From positions 305,860 through 369,859 of the forward strand of contig DPKJ01000003.1 of assembly GCA_003542575.1 (NCBI GenBank): 64,000 bases of DNA, given 5' to 3'. Positions 46,489 through 54,184 of this stretch are shown piece after piece; the stretch's first letter is position 1; every line of letters starts with the position of its first letter. The notes under the pieces were generated by a model. The model was not told the DNA's origin and did not search any database. It saw only the letters and a program-made list of their open reading frames with translations. Both the position numbers and the translations under genes were made by a program. This stretch comes from Rikenellaceae bacterium (lineage in GTDB: Bacteria; Bacteroidota; Bacteroidia; Bacteroidales; UBA932).

Positions 46489-46618
46489 GTATAACGTTTG
46501 GCAGTATGGCAAGTAAGAGAGAGCGAACGATTTTCTAACAATATACACGAATAGTTAAGGAGCTCTACAAACCTTCGTATACCACTGAAATCCTTATTGG
46601 CCATACTGCGTGTTACCA
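46489..46618 (-). repeat. attC-like palindrome C (between ABC ATPase and TlpA-like genes)
   Basis: 130 bases. In gene direction it begins GGTAACACGCAGTATGGC and ends GCCATACTGCCAAACGTTATAC; CAGTATGGC and GCCATACTG pair perfectly, and GTAAC pairs with GTTATAC. The left arm overlaps the last codons of the ABC ATPase gene, whose stop lies in the palindrome. Confidence 0.55.
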
Positions 46619-47289
46619 ACTGTTATTTTTTCTGTCACTCGGGCATATCCCAAAGTTTCAATATCTCTAATGTTTTTTGTCAAATAAGTTTTCCCATCAT
46701 TGATTACATATAAATCATCACAAATATCAAGAATATGTTTATACATGTGGTCCGTTATAATTATTCCTTTATTCTCTTTTTCTCGAAGAATTATTTTTTT
46801 GATTGAATCTATATGAATCGGCATAACGTGCGAAAAAGGTTCATCCAGCATACAAAATTTTGTTTGAGATACTAGTATTACATAAATCTCAATAATTCGT
46901 CTTTCACCTCCAGATAAATTGATTAATTTTGATTTGAAGAATTTTTCAAACTCAGGGAAGCTATAAATCAAATCATCAAAATCAAGTTCAAAATCACTAA
47001 ATATCCTTTTAATTGTCAACGAATTAAGAAGAAATCTACCTTGAGGCAAATATCTCATATCTTTTGAGAAACGACTTGAAGTAAGTAATGCATTGCCATT
47101 TATTCGGATTGATTTATCATTGGGAATAAGTTCTCCAAACAAAATTTTCATCAAGCTCGACTTGCCTGTTCCGTTCTTTCCTAATAATCCGGTTATTTTT
47201 CCAGTTTCACTTTTTAAATAAACATTTTGCAAAACTCGTTTAGAATCGAATTCTAAGTTAACACTATCTATCTCAAGTATATTTATCAT
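46594..47289 (-). CDS. ABC transporter ATP-binding protein
   Basis: 231 residues, one cassette: Walker A GLLGKNGTGKSSLMK, signature LSGGERRIIEIY, Walker B FCMLDEPFSHV (the usual catalytic Glu present), and the H-loop in IIITDHMYKHI. Start overlaps the 114-residue membrane gene by 4 bases, so the two form a small module. The last codons (GNTQYGQ) coincide with the left arm of attC-like site C, a feature typical of cassette-borne genes whose stop is inside the recombination site. Confidence 0.82.
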   Translation of the reverse strand: MINILEIDSVNLEFDSKRVLQNVYLKSETGKITGLLGKNGTGKSSLMKILFGELIPNDKSIRINGNALLTSSRFSKDMRYLPQGRFLLNSLTIKRIFSDFELDFDDLIYSFPEFEKFFKSKLINLSGGERRIIEIYVILVSQTKFCMLDEPFSHVMPIHIDSIKKIILREKENKGIIITDHMYKHILDICDDLYVINDGKTYLTKNIRDIETLGYARVTEKITVGNTQYGQ

Positions 47290-47585
47290 CTAACTATTAA
47301 AGTTATTATAATTAGCATTAGAAAGAGAATAAAGTCAAAAGTTAGAGTCGAAAACCACAAGGTTTTCTTTGACAGACCAAGATTCTTATAATAGTAGAAA
47401 TCATCTTTTTTAACATTGTGGATATAATAAAAAATCAAGCCGAGAGTGATTATTTTAAACCAAAATAATGCTGTAAAAGTAACTAGCCCCCATGTGTATA
47501 TTATACTCAAACAAGATAATGTAATCATCAAGCTCGCAAAAGCAAATGATCTATAAAATGTTAATATCAATCGTGTCATTCTCAT
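47286..47585 (-). CDS. Small membrane protein, partner of the ABC ATPase
   Basis: About 99 residues from the ATG at 47585 (MRMTRLILTFYRS) with three hydrophobic segments and a polar loop (YIHNVKKDDFYYYKNLGLSKK). The frame is open to 47630, but those 15 extra codons are the palindrome D sequence itself, so the internal Met is the likelier start. Its 4-base overlap with the ATPase suggests it is the membrane part of a minimal transporter. No family recognised. Confidence 0.6.
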   Translation of the reverse strand: MRMTRLILTFYRSFAFASLMITLSCLSIIYTWGLVTFTALFWFKIITLGLIFYYIHNVKKDDFYYYKNLGLSKKTLWFSTLTFDFILFLMLIIITLIVR

Positions 47586-47590
47586 AATGG

Positions 47591-47645
47591 TTGGTAACGG
47601 TTTGGCGATAAGGGCCGTTTTAATGGCCATTGTTGCCTGTTGAAG
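47591..47645 (-). repeat. attC-like palindrome D
   Basis: 55 bases. In gene direction it begins TTCAACAGGC and ends GCCAAACCGTTACCAA; inner arms GGCAACAATGGCC and GGCCCTTATCGCC pair with few mismatches around an 8-base loop. Outer arms TCAAC/GTTACCA match the attC ends loosely. Confidence 0.5.
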
Positions 47646-47651
47646 CGCGTT

Positions 47652-47930
47652 TTATTTCTTTTCCTTAGTTTTTAGTTCTTCCAAATACCATTGTGAAGTA
47701 GAAAACATCAATCCACCCAACAACCCTCCGATATATGGCCCCAGTGAATCGACGGAAAAAATTAATGATGGGTTAAAATCTTTTGTCATGATTATTCTCA
47801 AAATTGTTGAAAAAAGGACGATTAATAGCACAAAGAGCAATGCACCACCAATGATAAAAGGTATTTTTCCAATTTTTCTAATTTTAAGCCAATATCTTTC
47901 CATAATGCATTTGTATATTTTTACGGACAC
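47652..47930 (-). CDS. Small membrane protein of unknown function
   Basis: 92 residues. Basic N-terminus, one strong hydrophobic helix (about 23-47, IPFIGGALLFVLLIVLFSTILRIIM split as two parts), a second weaker segment (GPYIGGLLGGLMF) and a charged tail (EELKTKEKK). No family recognised. Single gene between palindromes D and E, the size expected for a cassette of unknown function. Confidence 0.55.
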   Translation of the reverse strand: MSVKIYKCIMERYWLKIRKIGKIPFIIGGALLFVLLIVLFSTILRIIMTKDFNPSLIFSVDSLGPYIGGLLGGLMFSTSQWYLEELKTKEKK

Positions 47931-47955
47931 TATTGTTATTTGCTATATCTAATGC

Positions 47956-48025
47956 GCTGCAACGTTGAGTATATGAAGCGTAGCATCCCAAAGGGTGCTA
48001 TGATTTCATATACATTGTTAACTGC
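47956..48025 (-). repeat. attC-like palindrome E (after the HigA-ImmA gene)
   Basis: 70 bases, the best hairpin of the set. In gene direction it starts GCAGTTAACAATG and ends CTCAACGTTGCAGC; inner GTATATGAA pairs with TTCATATAC, then TAGCA with TGCTA, then CCC/GGG around a short TTT loop. Mismatches and extra bases along one arm are reminiscent of attC extrahelical bases. Confidence 0.6.
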
Positions 48026-48056
48026 TGGCTTTTTTAATTGTGCCTTTATTTTTTAG

Positions 48057-49160
48057 TTAAATTGATAATTCAGTAAATTCTACTTTCGTTTTTAAGCTGT
48101 TTAAACGTACATTTTTATACAAATGTGTGTATTGTCTTTGTACTTGGGCTACAATAATACCAGGGTGCTTTTTAAACTTTTTGCTTAGTTGTAAAACTAA
48201 TTCTTTATCAAAATTGGGATACTGAAACAACTCATTTCTTTCTTTTTCTGATAATAGCATACGATCTGCGAATGCATCTGCTTCATCTTCTTTTTCCTTA
48301 TCTGGTTTAATACTTTCTAAGCCATCTATAAAAATGTCTTTTTTACCGTGTTTAAGAATATGAGCTAACTCGTGATAGAAGCTAAACCAAAAGGCATTGT
48401 AATCTTTCTGTCTATCGGTTATTTGAATAAGTGGTACGCTATTATTTTTAATCCATCTGGTAGCACCATAGATAGGAGCTTTAGAGATACAAGGTGTATA
48501 AACCAAAGCTACTCCGCAAGATGCACAAAGCGCTTGTAACTCTTCTAACCAAGTATCTGAATGCTTGTAGACAATGTCTTGAATTTTATCTAAACAGTCT
48601 CTTAAACCTTTTTTATCAAATGGAGCTACTTTTATTTTCTCTGCTTGTAGCTCTCCTAAACGCAACCAAACTGAAATAGCTTGTGGTTCAGCTGTATGGC
48701 GTAGCTCAATTTTAAACGCTAATGAACTACCGTTATAAATATCTGACCATTGGGTAGGAGAAGCAACTCTAAAAAACTTTAGTAGGCCATCTGCCAATTC
48801 AGGTTTTTTAGGAGTATCTGGAAGTAAACCAAAAGATTTCATTTTGGCTAATGGAAAAGACGATACCCATTCTTGGCATTGCTCTAAATATTCCATTTGC
48901 TCTATTTCCAATAATTCATCTTGATAGGTACGCTCTAAGTTTATCCAAAAACTTGTAGGCACACCTAAAACGTATTCTAATTTGGTGGCTGTTTCTTTGG
49001 TTATTGGTGCTTTTCCTTTTATTAACTCATTTAACTTAGGAATAGACCTTCCTAAACGTTCTGCTAATTCTGCTTGCGACATACCTATATGGTCTATATG
49101 CTCTTGAATACTATCGCCTGGGCAAGAGAGTAAGGATTTTTTTATTTGTAAATCAGTCAT
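48057..49160 (-). CDS. HigA-type antitoxin fused to ImmA/IrrE metallopeptidase
   Basis: 367 residues. Residues about 17-75 are an XRE/HigA helix-turn-helix (HIDHIGMSQAELAERLGRSIPKLNELIKG region, with the VLGVPTSFWINLE sequence typical of HigA). The C-terminal half is an ImmA/IrrE-like zinc peptidase with FSFYHELAHILKHG (HExxH) and EDEADAFADRML (third ligand Glu). It follows the RelE/HigB toxin gene by 17 bases, a toxin-first order typical of hig systems. The peptidase might control antitoxin or repressor turnover. First cassette position of the proposed array. Confidence 0.85.
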   Translation of the reverse strand: MTDLQIKKSLLSCPGDSIQEHIDHIGMSQAELAERLGRSIPKLNELIKGKAPITKETATKLEYVLGVPTSFWINLERTYQDELLEIEQMEYLEQCQEWVSSFPLAKMKSFGLLPDTPKKPELADGLLKFFRVASPTQWSDIYNGSSLAFKIELRHTAEPQAISVWLRLGELQAEKIKVAPFDKKGLRDCLDKIQDIVYKHSDTWLEELQALCASCGVALVYTPCISKAPIYGATRWIKNNSVPLIQITDRQKDYNAFWFSFYHELAHILKHGKKDIFIDGLESIKPDKEKEDEADAFADRMLLSEKERNELFQYPNFDKELVLQLSKKFKKHPGIIVAQVQRQYTHLYKNVRLNSLKTKVEFTELSI

Positions 49161-49177
49161 TTTGTTTCCTTTTTAAG

Positions 49178-49510
49178 TTAGTGAGGGTCTTCTACAGACT
49201 CAATACTTATAATGGTTATCGCTTTTAAATCTATTCCACCATCTTCTAAGGTTGGTATAGGGTCTTGGTTTATTATGAATAGTATTCTCCAATTTTCTTG
49301 AATATCTATTGACCAAGTGCCTTTCCCTTTGCCTATGTGTTGGTGCAATCGTAATACAGGCAATTTTGAGATAACCTCTAAATTATCTGCGTTTTTAAGC
49401 TGAGTGATACGCAACTTTACCTTTTTTGCTAATGTCCCGTAACTCTTTGCTATACCTTTATCGGTATCGAGCGCCTTCTTCAGCTTGTTGTTTTTATACG
49501 ATAATTCCAT
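49178..49510 (-). CDS. RelE/HigB-family toxin
   Basis: 110 residues. Pattern of HigB-like toxins: KLKKALDTDKGIAKSYGTLAKK, VKLRITQLKNADNLEVISKLP, LHQHIGKGKGTWSIDIQENWRILF (G-x-W-S-I-D-I-x-x-x-W-R-I), then a C-terminal strand ITIISIESVEDPH. This family cleaves mRNA on the ribosome. Encoded just upstream of the HigA-ImmA gene. Confidence 0.85.
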   Translation of the reverse strand: MELSYKNNKLKKALDTDKGIAKSYGTLAKKVKLRITQLKNADNLEVISKLPVLRLHQHIGKGKGTWSIDIQENWRILFIINQDPIPTLEDGGIDLKAITIISIESVEDPH

Positions 49511-49659
49511 TGCAAAGTTACATATTTATTTACTTAATAGGTTAATGAATTTTACATTTTTTAATTTTACCACCGATTCATCTTCCATATTTCACCATTT
49601 CATTCAGCTTGCAGGTAACTTGTTTATAGATGTATAAAAGTTAAGGTTAGCTCCTGAAA

Positions 49660-49687
49660 TTTGGTTGGCTAACCAAACGTTTGTGGG
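49660..49687 (-). other. attI-like end of the proposed array
   Basis: Between the recombinase fragment and the toxin gene. In gene direction it reads CAAACGTTTGGTTAGCC followed by AACCAAA, combining the AAACGTT core found at the right ends of palindromes A and C with an 18-bp palindrome (TTTGGTT-GGCT-AACCAAA on the plus strand). A candidate primary recombination site or the remaining right end of a lost cassette. Confidence 0.35.
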
Positions 49688-49700
49688 GGTTTATTTTTTA

Positions 49701-49949
49701 TTATAAATCAAAATCGTCAGTGGGGTTTTTAATGTTTTTCAAGCCGGTCATACTAACGTGTGTATATATTTCTGTGGTTTTACTGCTTTTATGGCCAAGC
49801 AACTCCTGAATGTATCTCAAACTTACTCCGGCCTCTAAAAGATGAGTAGCGTAGCTATGCCTTAGGCAGTGCAGCGTAAAGTTATGATTTTTATATATTT
49901 TGCCCAACTTTTTATGTGGCAATTTAAACTCTTTTGTAGACCTCATCAA
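49701..49949 (-). pseudogene. C-terminal fragment of a tyrosine recombinase (integron-integrase-like)
   Basis: 82 codons with the end of a tyrosine recombinase: HCLRHSYATHLLEAGV (His27, Arg30), YIQELLGHKSSKTTEIYTHVS (His53, nucleophile Tyr62) and the tail NIKNPTDDFDL, comparable with the (R/K)SP-L-D tail of integron integrases and related Bacteroidota enzymes. The N-terminal two-thirds, with the first catalytic Arg and the Lys, is missing. The first 26 bases overlap the nitroreductase 3' end, marking a deletion junction. Not functional alone. Confidence 0.8.
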
Positions 49950-50646
49950 AAGGGACTCTCATTCTGTCACCCCAAACTCCGCGAGGGTCACGCATGCCAC
50001 ATGAGATAATCATATTGATTTGTGCACCAATTGGTAATTTTAATGCCCTTTTAACTCTTCTGCTGTCCAGCCCTTCCATCGGACAAGTGTCGTAACCTTC
50101 ATTTGCCATTGCCAACATAAATGTCTGAGCTGCCAATGCACAGGTTTTGTGAACTACCACCCTTACGTCGCCTTCTGATACCTGATAAGTGATTGGCCTG
50201 AAAAGCCCTACGATGGATACCAGAATTTTTCTAATAATTCCAAGTATTCCCAGAAAGCGTAAATACAAGAACGGGATTACATATCCATAATACAACCTCC
50301 ATGTTTTAACCCGTTTCTCATGCTTTTCGACCGGACTGTTTTTCAGGACATTTTGGGATTCTAGCTCAATCATCTTCTTAGCTCTTTTGCGGTGTAAATC
50401 CTGTCTGGTTACAAACACAACCATCTGTTGTGCCGTTGTCGCTGCCTGCTGATTTAAACAGGCAACGGAGAGTCTCTTTAGAAACTCGTGGTCTGTAATG
50501 TGATAAAATTCCCAAAGTTGCATATTTGAACTATTAGGAGAGAGGGAAGCTAACTCCAGGCAATGCTGAACCTTTTCCGGATCAATTGGAGCATCTGTAT
50601 AGTATCTTACTGAACGTCGGTAGTTTATTATCTCTTCAAAAGTCAT
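49924..50646 (-). CDS. Nitroreductase family protein
   Basis: 240 residues. N-terminus FEEIINYRRSVRYYTDAPIDPEKVQHCLELASLSPNSSN, split here as INYRRSVRYYTD and LASLSPNSSNMQLWEF, is the FMN-binding nitroreductase pattern; AAQTFMLAMANEGYDTCPMEG and the late GMRDPRGVWGDRMRVPFDEV complete it. Longer than minimal nitroreductases, with a 50-residue hydrophobic insert (about 120-165). It should reduce quinones or nitro compounds with NAD(P)H. The last 26 bases overlap the recombinase fragment, so its true 3' end may have been altered by that junction. Confidence 0.85.
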   Translation of the reverse strand: MTFEEIINYRRSVRYYTDAPIDPEKVQHCLELASLSPNSSNMQLWEFYHITDHEFLKRLSVACLNQQAATTAQQMVVFVTRQDLHRKRAKKMIELESQNVLKNSPVEKHEKRVKTWRLYYGYVIPFLYLRFLGILGIIRKILVSIVGLFRPITYQVSEGDVRVVVHKTCALAAQTFMLAMANEGYDTCPMEGLDSRRVKRALKLPIGAQINMIISCGMRDPRGVWGDRMRVPFDEVYKRV

Positions 50647-50690
50647 ATTGTTATTGTTTTAATCTATTTATAAACAATCTCTTGTAAGGT

Positions 50691-51392
50691 CTATTGATGT
50701 CTGAAATATTGCTTTTCAAGACGGTCTCGGTTTATCTCTTTTCCGTGTCCGGGGAGGAAGAGTTTGCAGTTTGTTTGTAGTAATTTACCCCAACTTTCGA
50801 CCATTTGTGGAATATCATCTGAAAAAGGAGGGCAAATTGAATTTCTGAATATCCCAAACATTGCATCGCCTACAATTGCTATCTCATTATCAACTATTAT
50901 GCTAATTGAATCTGGCGAATGTCCGGATGTTTCAATAATGCTGATCTTACCTCTTCCTATTGAAAATTCATAAACACCTTTGACAAGAGTGTCTGGTTCA
51001 AAGGGGTCATACCCAAATTTTTGTTTGCCAATAATTTCCCCTAAACCAGAGATTATTTTCGTTGGCAGAGTAGTTCCTTTTGGTAATTTGGAGTATCCGG
51101 TTTTAATTGACTTAGCGGCTGAATGAGATACGATAATACTGCAATTGCTTATGCATTTTATCTGTTTTGCAGATTGACAATGGTCATAGTGGGTGTGTGT
51201 CAATATTAATGTTGAGATATCTTTAAGATTAATATTGTTGGATTGGATATTCCTGGAAAGTTGTTTGAAGGCAGATTTTTTTCCTGTGTCAATTAGTGTT
51301 GCAGAGCGTTCATTTACTATAATGTATGAGTTACTTCGTCCCTTTAGAACTTGAATAATTGTACTACCATTTGTTGTATTCCAGATTCTCAT
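50691..51392 (-). CDS. MBL-fold metallo-hydrolase
   Basis: 233 residues. Metallo-beta-lactamase fold: SYIIVNERSATLIDTG, the metal motif LTHTHYDHCQSAKQ (HxHxDH), IIETSGHSPDSISI, IAIVGDAMFG with the bridging Asp, and KLFLPGHGKEI with the last His. Probably a cytosolic hydrolase of the glyoxalase-II-like group; substrate unknown. Confidence 0.87.
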   Translation of the reverse strand: MRIWNTTNGSTIIQVLKGRSNSYIIVNERSATLIDTGKKSAFKQLSRNIQSNNINLKDISTLILTHTHYDHCQSAKQIKCISNCSIIVSHSAAKSIKTGYSKLPKGTTLPTKIISGLGEIIGKQKFGYDPFEPDTLVKGVYEFSIGRGKISIIETSGHSPDSISIIVDNEIAIVGDAMFGIFRNSICPPFSDDIPQMVESWGKLLQTNCKLFLPGHGKEINRDRLEKQYFRHQ

Positions 51393-51437
51393 AGTGTTGT
51401 CACGTTTTCAATGTTTGAGTAAAGCTAAATTAAAATC

Positions 51438-51977
51438 TCACAATTTAAATTGAACTTCCTGAATAGGAATAATTTTCATCAAACAAATATCATCCCCCAT
51501 TTTTACACTTTTTAATAACACAACATCCACTTCACAATTAAAAGCCTTTTCAAATACAACTTTACTGTATCCGGTAGTACATTGACACCATGTATCCGTT
51601 TCAAGTTTGTCTACCTCAGCAAGCATTGGACACGGACAGAACGGGAACTGTAGATATAACTCTCCGTTATTGTATGAAAGTCCCGCAGATTTAGCTTTGT
51701 CATGGCTTGCAAATTCTTCCATAGAAGAAGAGCACTTAATTAGGTCATTTAACAAGGCCAATGTTTTGTCCATTTCATACCCACACTGGCAATTCATTCT
51801 AATTAACTTTAAACTAGAGGCGTCAAAATTCTCCTCTAATCTTTTCATAGTGTTTTTCACCCAGGTAGGATTGTCCTCATCTTCTCCTGAAACTATTTTT
51901 TTAGCAGTCTCTGCGTTACTTGCTGCTGCCACGGCATTAAAGATGACTTGTTCTTGTATTTTTCTAATATCGAACAT
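51438..51977 (-). CDS. DUF6144-like cysteine-rich protein
   Basis: 179 residues. Three Cys clusters: MNCQCGYEMDK (about 79-89), FPFCPCPML and TWCQCTTGYSK. The ending FEKAFNCEVDVVLLKSVKMGDDICLMKI resembles the hydrocarbon-binding V4R-like end with a conserved G-D-x-x-C. I assign it to DUF6144 with moderate confidence. Probably binds metal or a small ligand. Upstream of the MBL gene in the same direction (46 bases). Confidence 0.55.
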   Translation of the reverse strand: MFDIRKIQEQVIFNAVAAASNAETAKKIVSGEDEDNPTWVKNTMKRLEENFDASSLKLIRMNCQCGYEMDKTLALLNDLIKCSSSMEEFASHDKAKSAGLSYNNGELYLQFPFCPCPMLAEVDKLETDTWCQCTTGYSKVVFEKAFNCEVDVVLLKSVKMGDDICLMKIIPIQEVQFKL

Positions 51978-52044
51978 TGTATATTGATTTAATTGAATAG
52001 AATCTTAATTTTCAACAAAAATATAGAAACTCTTAAGCTTCTTT

Positions 52045-53478
52045 TTATTGTACTTCAATTAGCAATTGAGCCATTGCTTCTGGGTATCCCCTTTGAAAAG
52101 CTAATTCTGAAGCCAATTTATCAATCTCATTTTTAGAAATACTATCTAAGAACGAATTGCGATTAGATTTTATTAGAGTTGAAGGAATAATTTCTTCTTC
52201 TTGAATTTTAAGTATGATTTGATTGGCTGCCGTAAGTGCAGAAGATGCTTTAACAATTTCACTTCGGGCATAAGATCTATAAGGAAAGCTAACGTCACCA
52301 ACTCTTAAATTCAGATCATCTCCAGGAATTTGCTGTGCTCCATACATTGGTGGACCTCCAACTGTTGCAGTTTTAAACGAAGGAACAAATTTAGTAACAA
52401 ATTCAATTGCTTTTTCAGTTCTGGTTTTGACCTCATCTTCTTCCCAAGCTCTATCTAATTTTTGTTTAATACCTTCATTAAATTCTGGTTGAACCTCATT
52501 GCCTTTTGATTGTACCACTCCATTTTCGAATAAGGTAATGTCCATTGTCATTCCATGAATTTGATAATAATCTTCACAATAGGGTGTAAGTTGCACCATT
52601 CCATGCGAGGTGCCACGTTCTCCATGAAAAATAAGTTCAGGAATTAAACCCGCAATAGCTTGCCATTTCGAAACATAAGCAGCTTTAAATTCAATCAAGC
52701 GTTCAGCTTTTAACTGTAAATAATCATCAATTCTGCCAGTATTAAAGCCACAAGAATTCACCAAATAATTGACTTTATAAACAGAATCCTTAGTGCATAT
52801 TTGCCAGTTATAACCTAAATTCAGATTTCGAACATCTTTAATATTAGTAACCTCGCTATTCATTTTCAGACTACAGTATTCAGTCCTATTTAAAGCTATC
52901 TGAGCTTGAGCGCCTAATCTAAAAAGGTTCCATCCATATTCCTGGACTATGAATACAGGTGTTTTTAACTTATTGTAATCAATTAATTTAATAGCATTAG
53001 AGATCCATTCATCATGTGTGTTTGGTCGTTTAACAGTTGGTTTTTCTGCTAAAGCAACTAAATCTTCTTTAGAGTAAATTTTATAATAATCCTCTGGAGC
53101 ACCAAGAATTGCATTGGCGGGGTCTTCATCTATTAATTGTTTATAATGCTCCACCAACATATTGAGACGATTCTCAATTTTAGCTACTTCGAATTTTTCA
53201 GATTTTGGAATGCTGATAAAAGTTGGTCTTTGGTCTATAGATTGCGTGAACAGGCGCGCCATTTCTATCGATTGGCGCATGAGTAGCTTGCATTGCTCAT
53301 CTGATATTTCGGGATACAAATTTCCTCCCGCATGTAAATGACAGAACGGAGGACCATTAACCAAGCTTGCACCTTGCTCGAACAAAATGTTTTCTATTCC
53401 ATAATTAGCTAATTGTAAGGCTGTAACAACACCCGAAACTCCTCCTCCAATAATGCCGACATGGTAAATTTTGCTCAT
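52045..53478 (-). CDS. FAD-dependent oxidoreductase
   Basis: 477 residues. N-terminal dinucleotide-binding fold HVGIIGGGVSGVVTALQLANYG followed by an acidic residue in ILFEQGAS; VNYLVNSCGFNTGRI is the second FAD contact, and VTKFVPSFKTATVGGPPMYGAQQIPGDDLNLRVGD (key parts VGGPPMYGAQ and PGDDLNLRVG) the C-terminal part. It resembles DAO-like oxidases of unknown substrate. Starts one base after the HAD gene's stop, so the two are one operon. Confidence 0.8.
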   Translation of the reverse strand: MSKIYHVGIIGGGVSGVVTALQLANYGIENILFEQGASLVNGPPFCHLHAGGNLYPEISDEQCKLLMRQSIEMARLFTQSIDQRPTFISIPKSEKFEVAKIENRLNMLVEHYKQLIDEDPANAILGAPEDYYKIYSKEDLVALAEKPTVKRPNTHDEWISNAIKLIDYNKLKTPVFIVQEYGWNLFRLGAQAQIALNRTEYCSLKMNSEVTNIKDVRNLNLGYNWQICTKDSVYKVNYLVNSCGFNTGRIDDYLQLKAERLIEFKAAYVSKWQAIAGLIPELIFHGERGTSHGMVQLTPYCEDYYQIHGMTMDITLFENGVVQSKGNEVQPEFNEGIKQKLDRAWEEDEVKTRTEKAIEFVTKFVPSFKTATVGGPPMYGAQQIPGDDLNLRVGDVSFPYRSYARSEIVKASSALTAANQIILKIQEEEIIPSTLIKSNRNSFLDSISKNEIDKLASELAFQRGYPEAMAQLLIEVQ

Positions 53479-53479
53479 A

Positions 53480-54151
53480 TTAAAATAGATCTTTTAGGAT
53501 TGAGAAACTGTCCACTACCATTGTCGGCTTATAATCTGCAATGTTTTCGTTGTAGTTATATCCGTAACTCACACCTATACTTTCTATACCGGCATTCTGG
53601 GCAGTAAGAATGTCATTTTTTGAGTCCCCAACCATTATGCATTTTTCTATCTTAGTATTCATCTCCTTGGCTAAGTATAACAGAGGAGCCGCATTTGGCT
53701 TTTTCTCAGAGATTGAATCCTCGCCAATCCAATATTTGAAGAATTGTTTAATGGATAGTTTCTCCAAAATGGGTTCAATAAAGCGGAAAAGCTTATTCGT
53801 GCATATCACCATTTTATAGCCTTTTTCATTCAGATAGCTTAATGTTTCCACCACACCCGGATACGCATAGGTCTCCTCGCAAGGCGCTTTCTGGTATGCA
53901 GAAAGATAAATTTCAGAAGCTTGTTCCAACATCTCTTTAGATACCTCTTTGTCTTGCATAGATAGCTCCATAGATCTCTTCACCAGTTCCTTAGCTCCGT
54001 TCCCAATGAAAGGAGTAACTTGTTCCAGCGTCAATGGTAATAAATTATAGTGCGACAACATTTTATTTATTGCCAGTGCTAAATCTTTATTACTATTGAT
54101 TAGCGTGCCATCAAAGTCGAATATAATAAGTTCTTTATCTTTAAAATCCAT
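53480..54151 (-). CDS. HAD family hydrolase, phosphoglycolate-phosphatase-like
   Basis: 223 residues. HAD motifs: IIFDFDGTLINS (nucleophile Asp and acid Asp), VICTNKL (motif II Thr), KKPNAAPLLYLAK (motif III Lys) and MVGDSKNDILTAQNAGIESIGVSYG (motif IV). A C1 helical cap lies between motifs I and II. Matches Gph-like enzymes that hydrolyse 2-phosphoglycolate or similar phosphates. First gene of the HAD/FAD operon. Confidence 0.87.
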   Translation of the reverse strand: MDFKDKELIIFDFDGTLINSNKDLALAINKMLSHYNLLPLTLEQVTPFIGNGAKELVKRSMELSMQDKEVSKEMLEQASEIYLSAYQKAPCEETYAYPGVVETLSYLNEKGYKMVICTNKLFRFIEPILEKLSIKQFFKYWIGEDSISEKKPNAAPLLYLAKEMNTKIEKCIMVGDSKNDILTAQNAGIESIGVSYGYNYNENIADYKPTMVVDSFSILKDLF

Positions 54152-54184
54152 CTACATATGCTAGTTAAATTGATCTCCCCCTGC

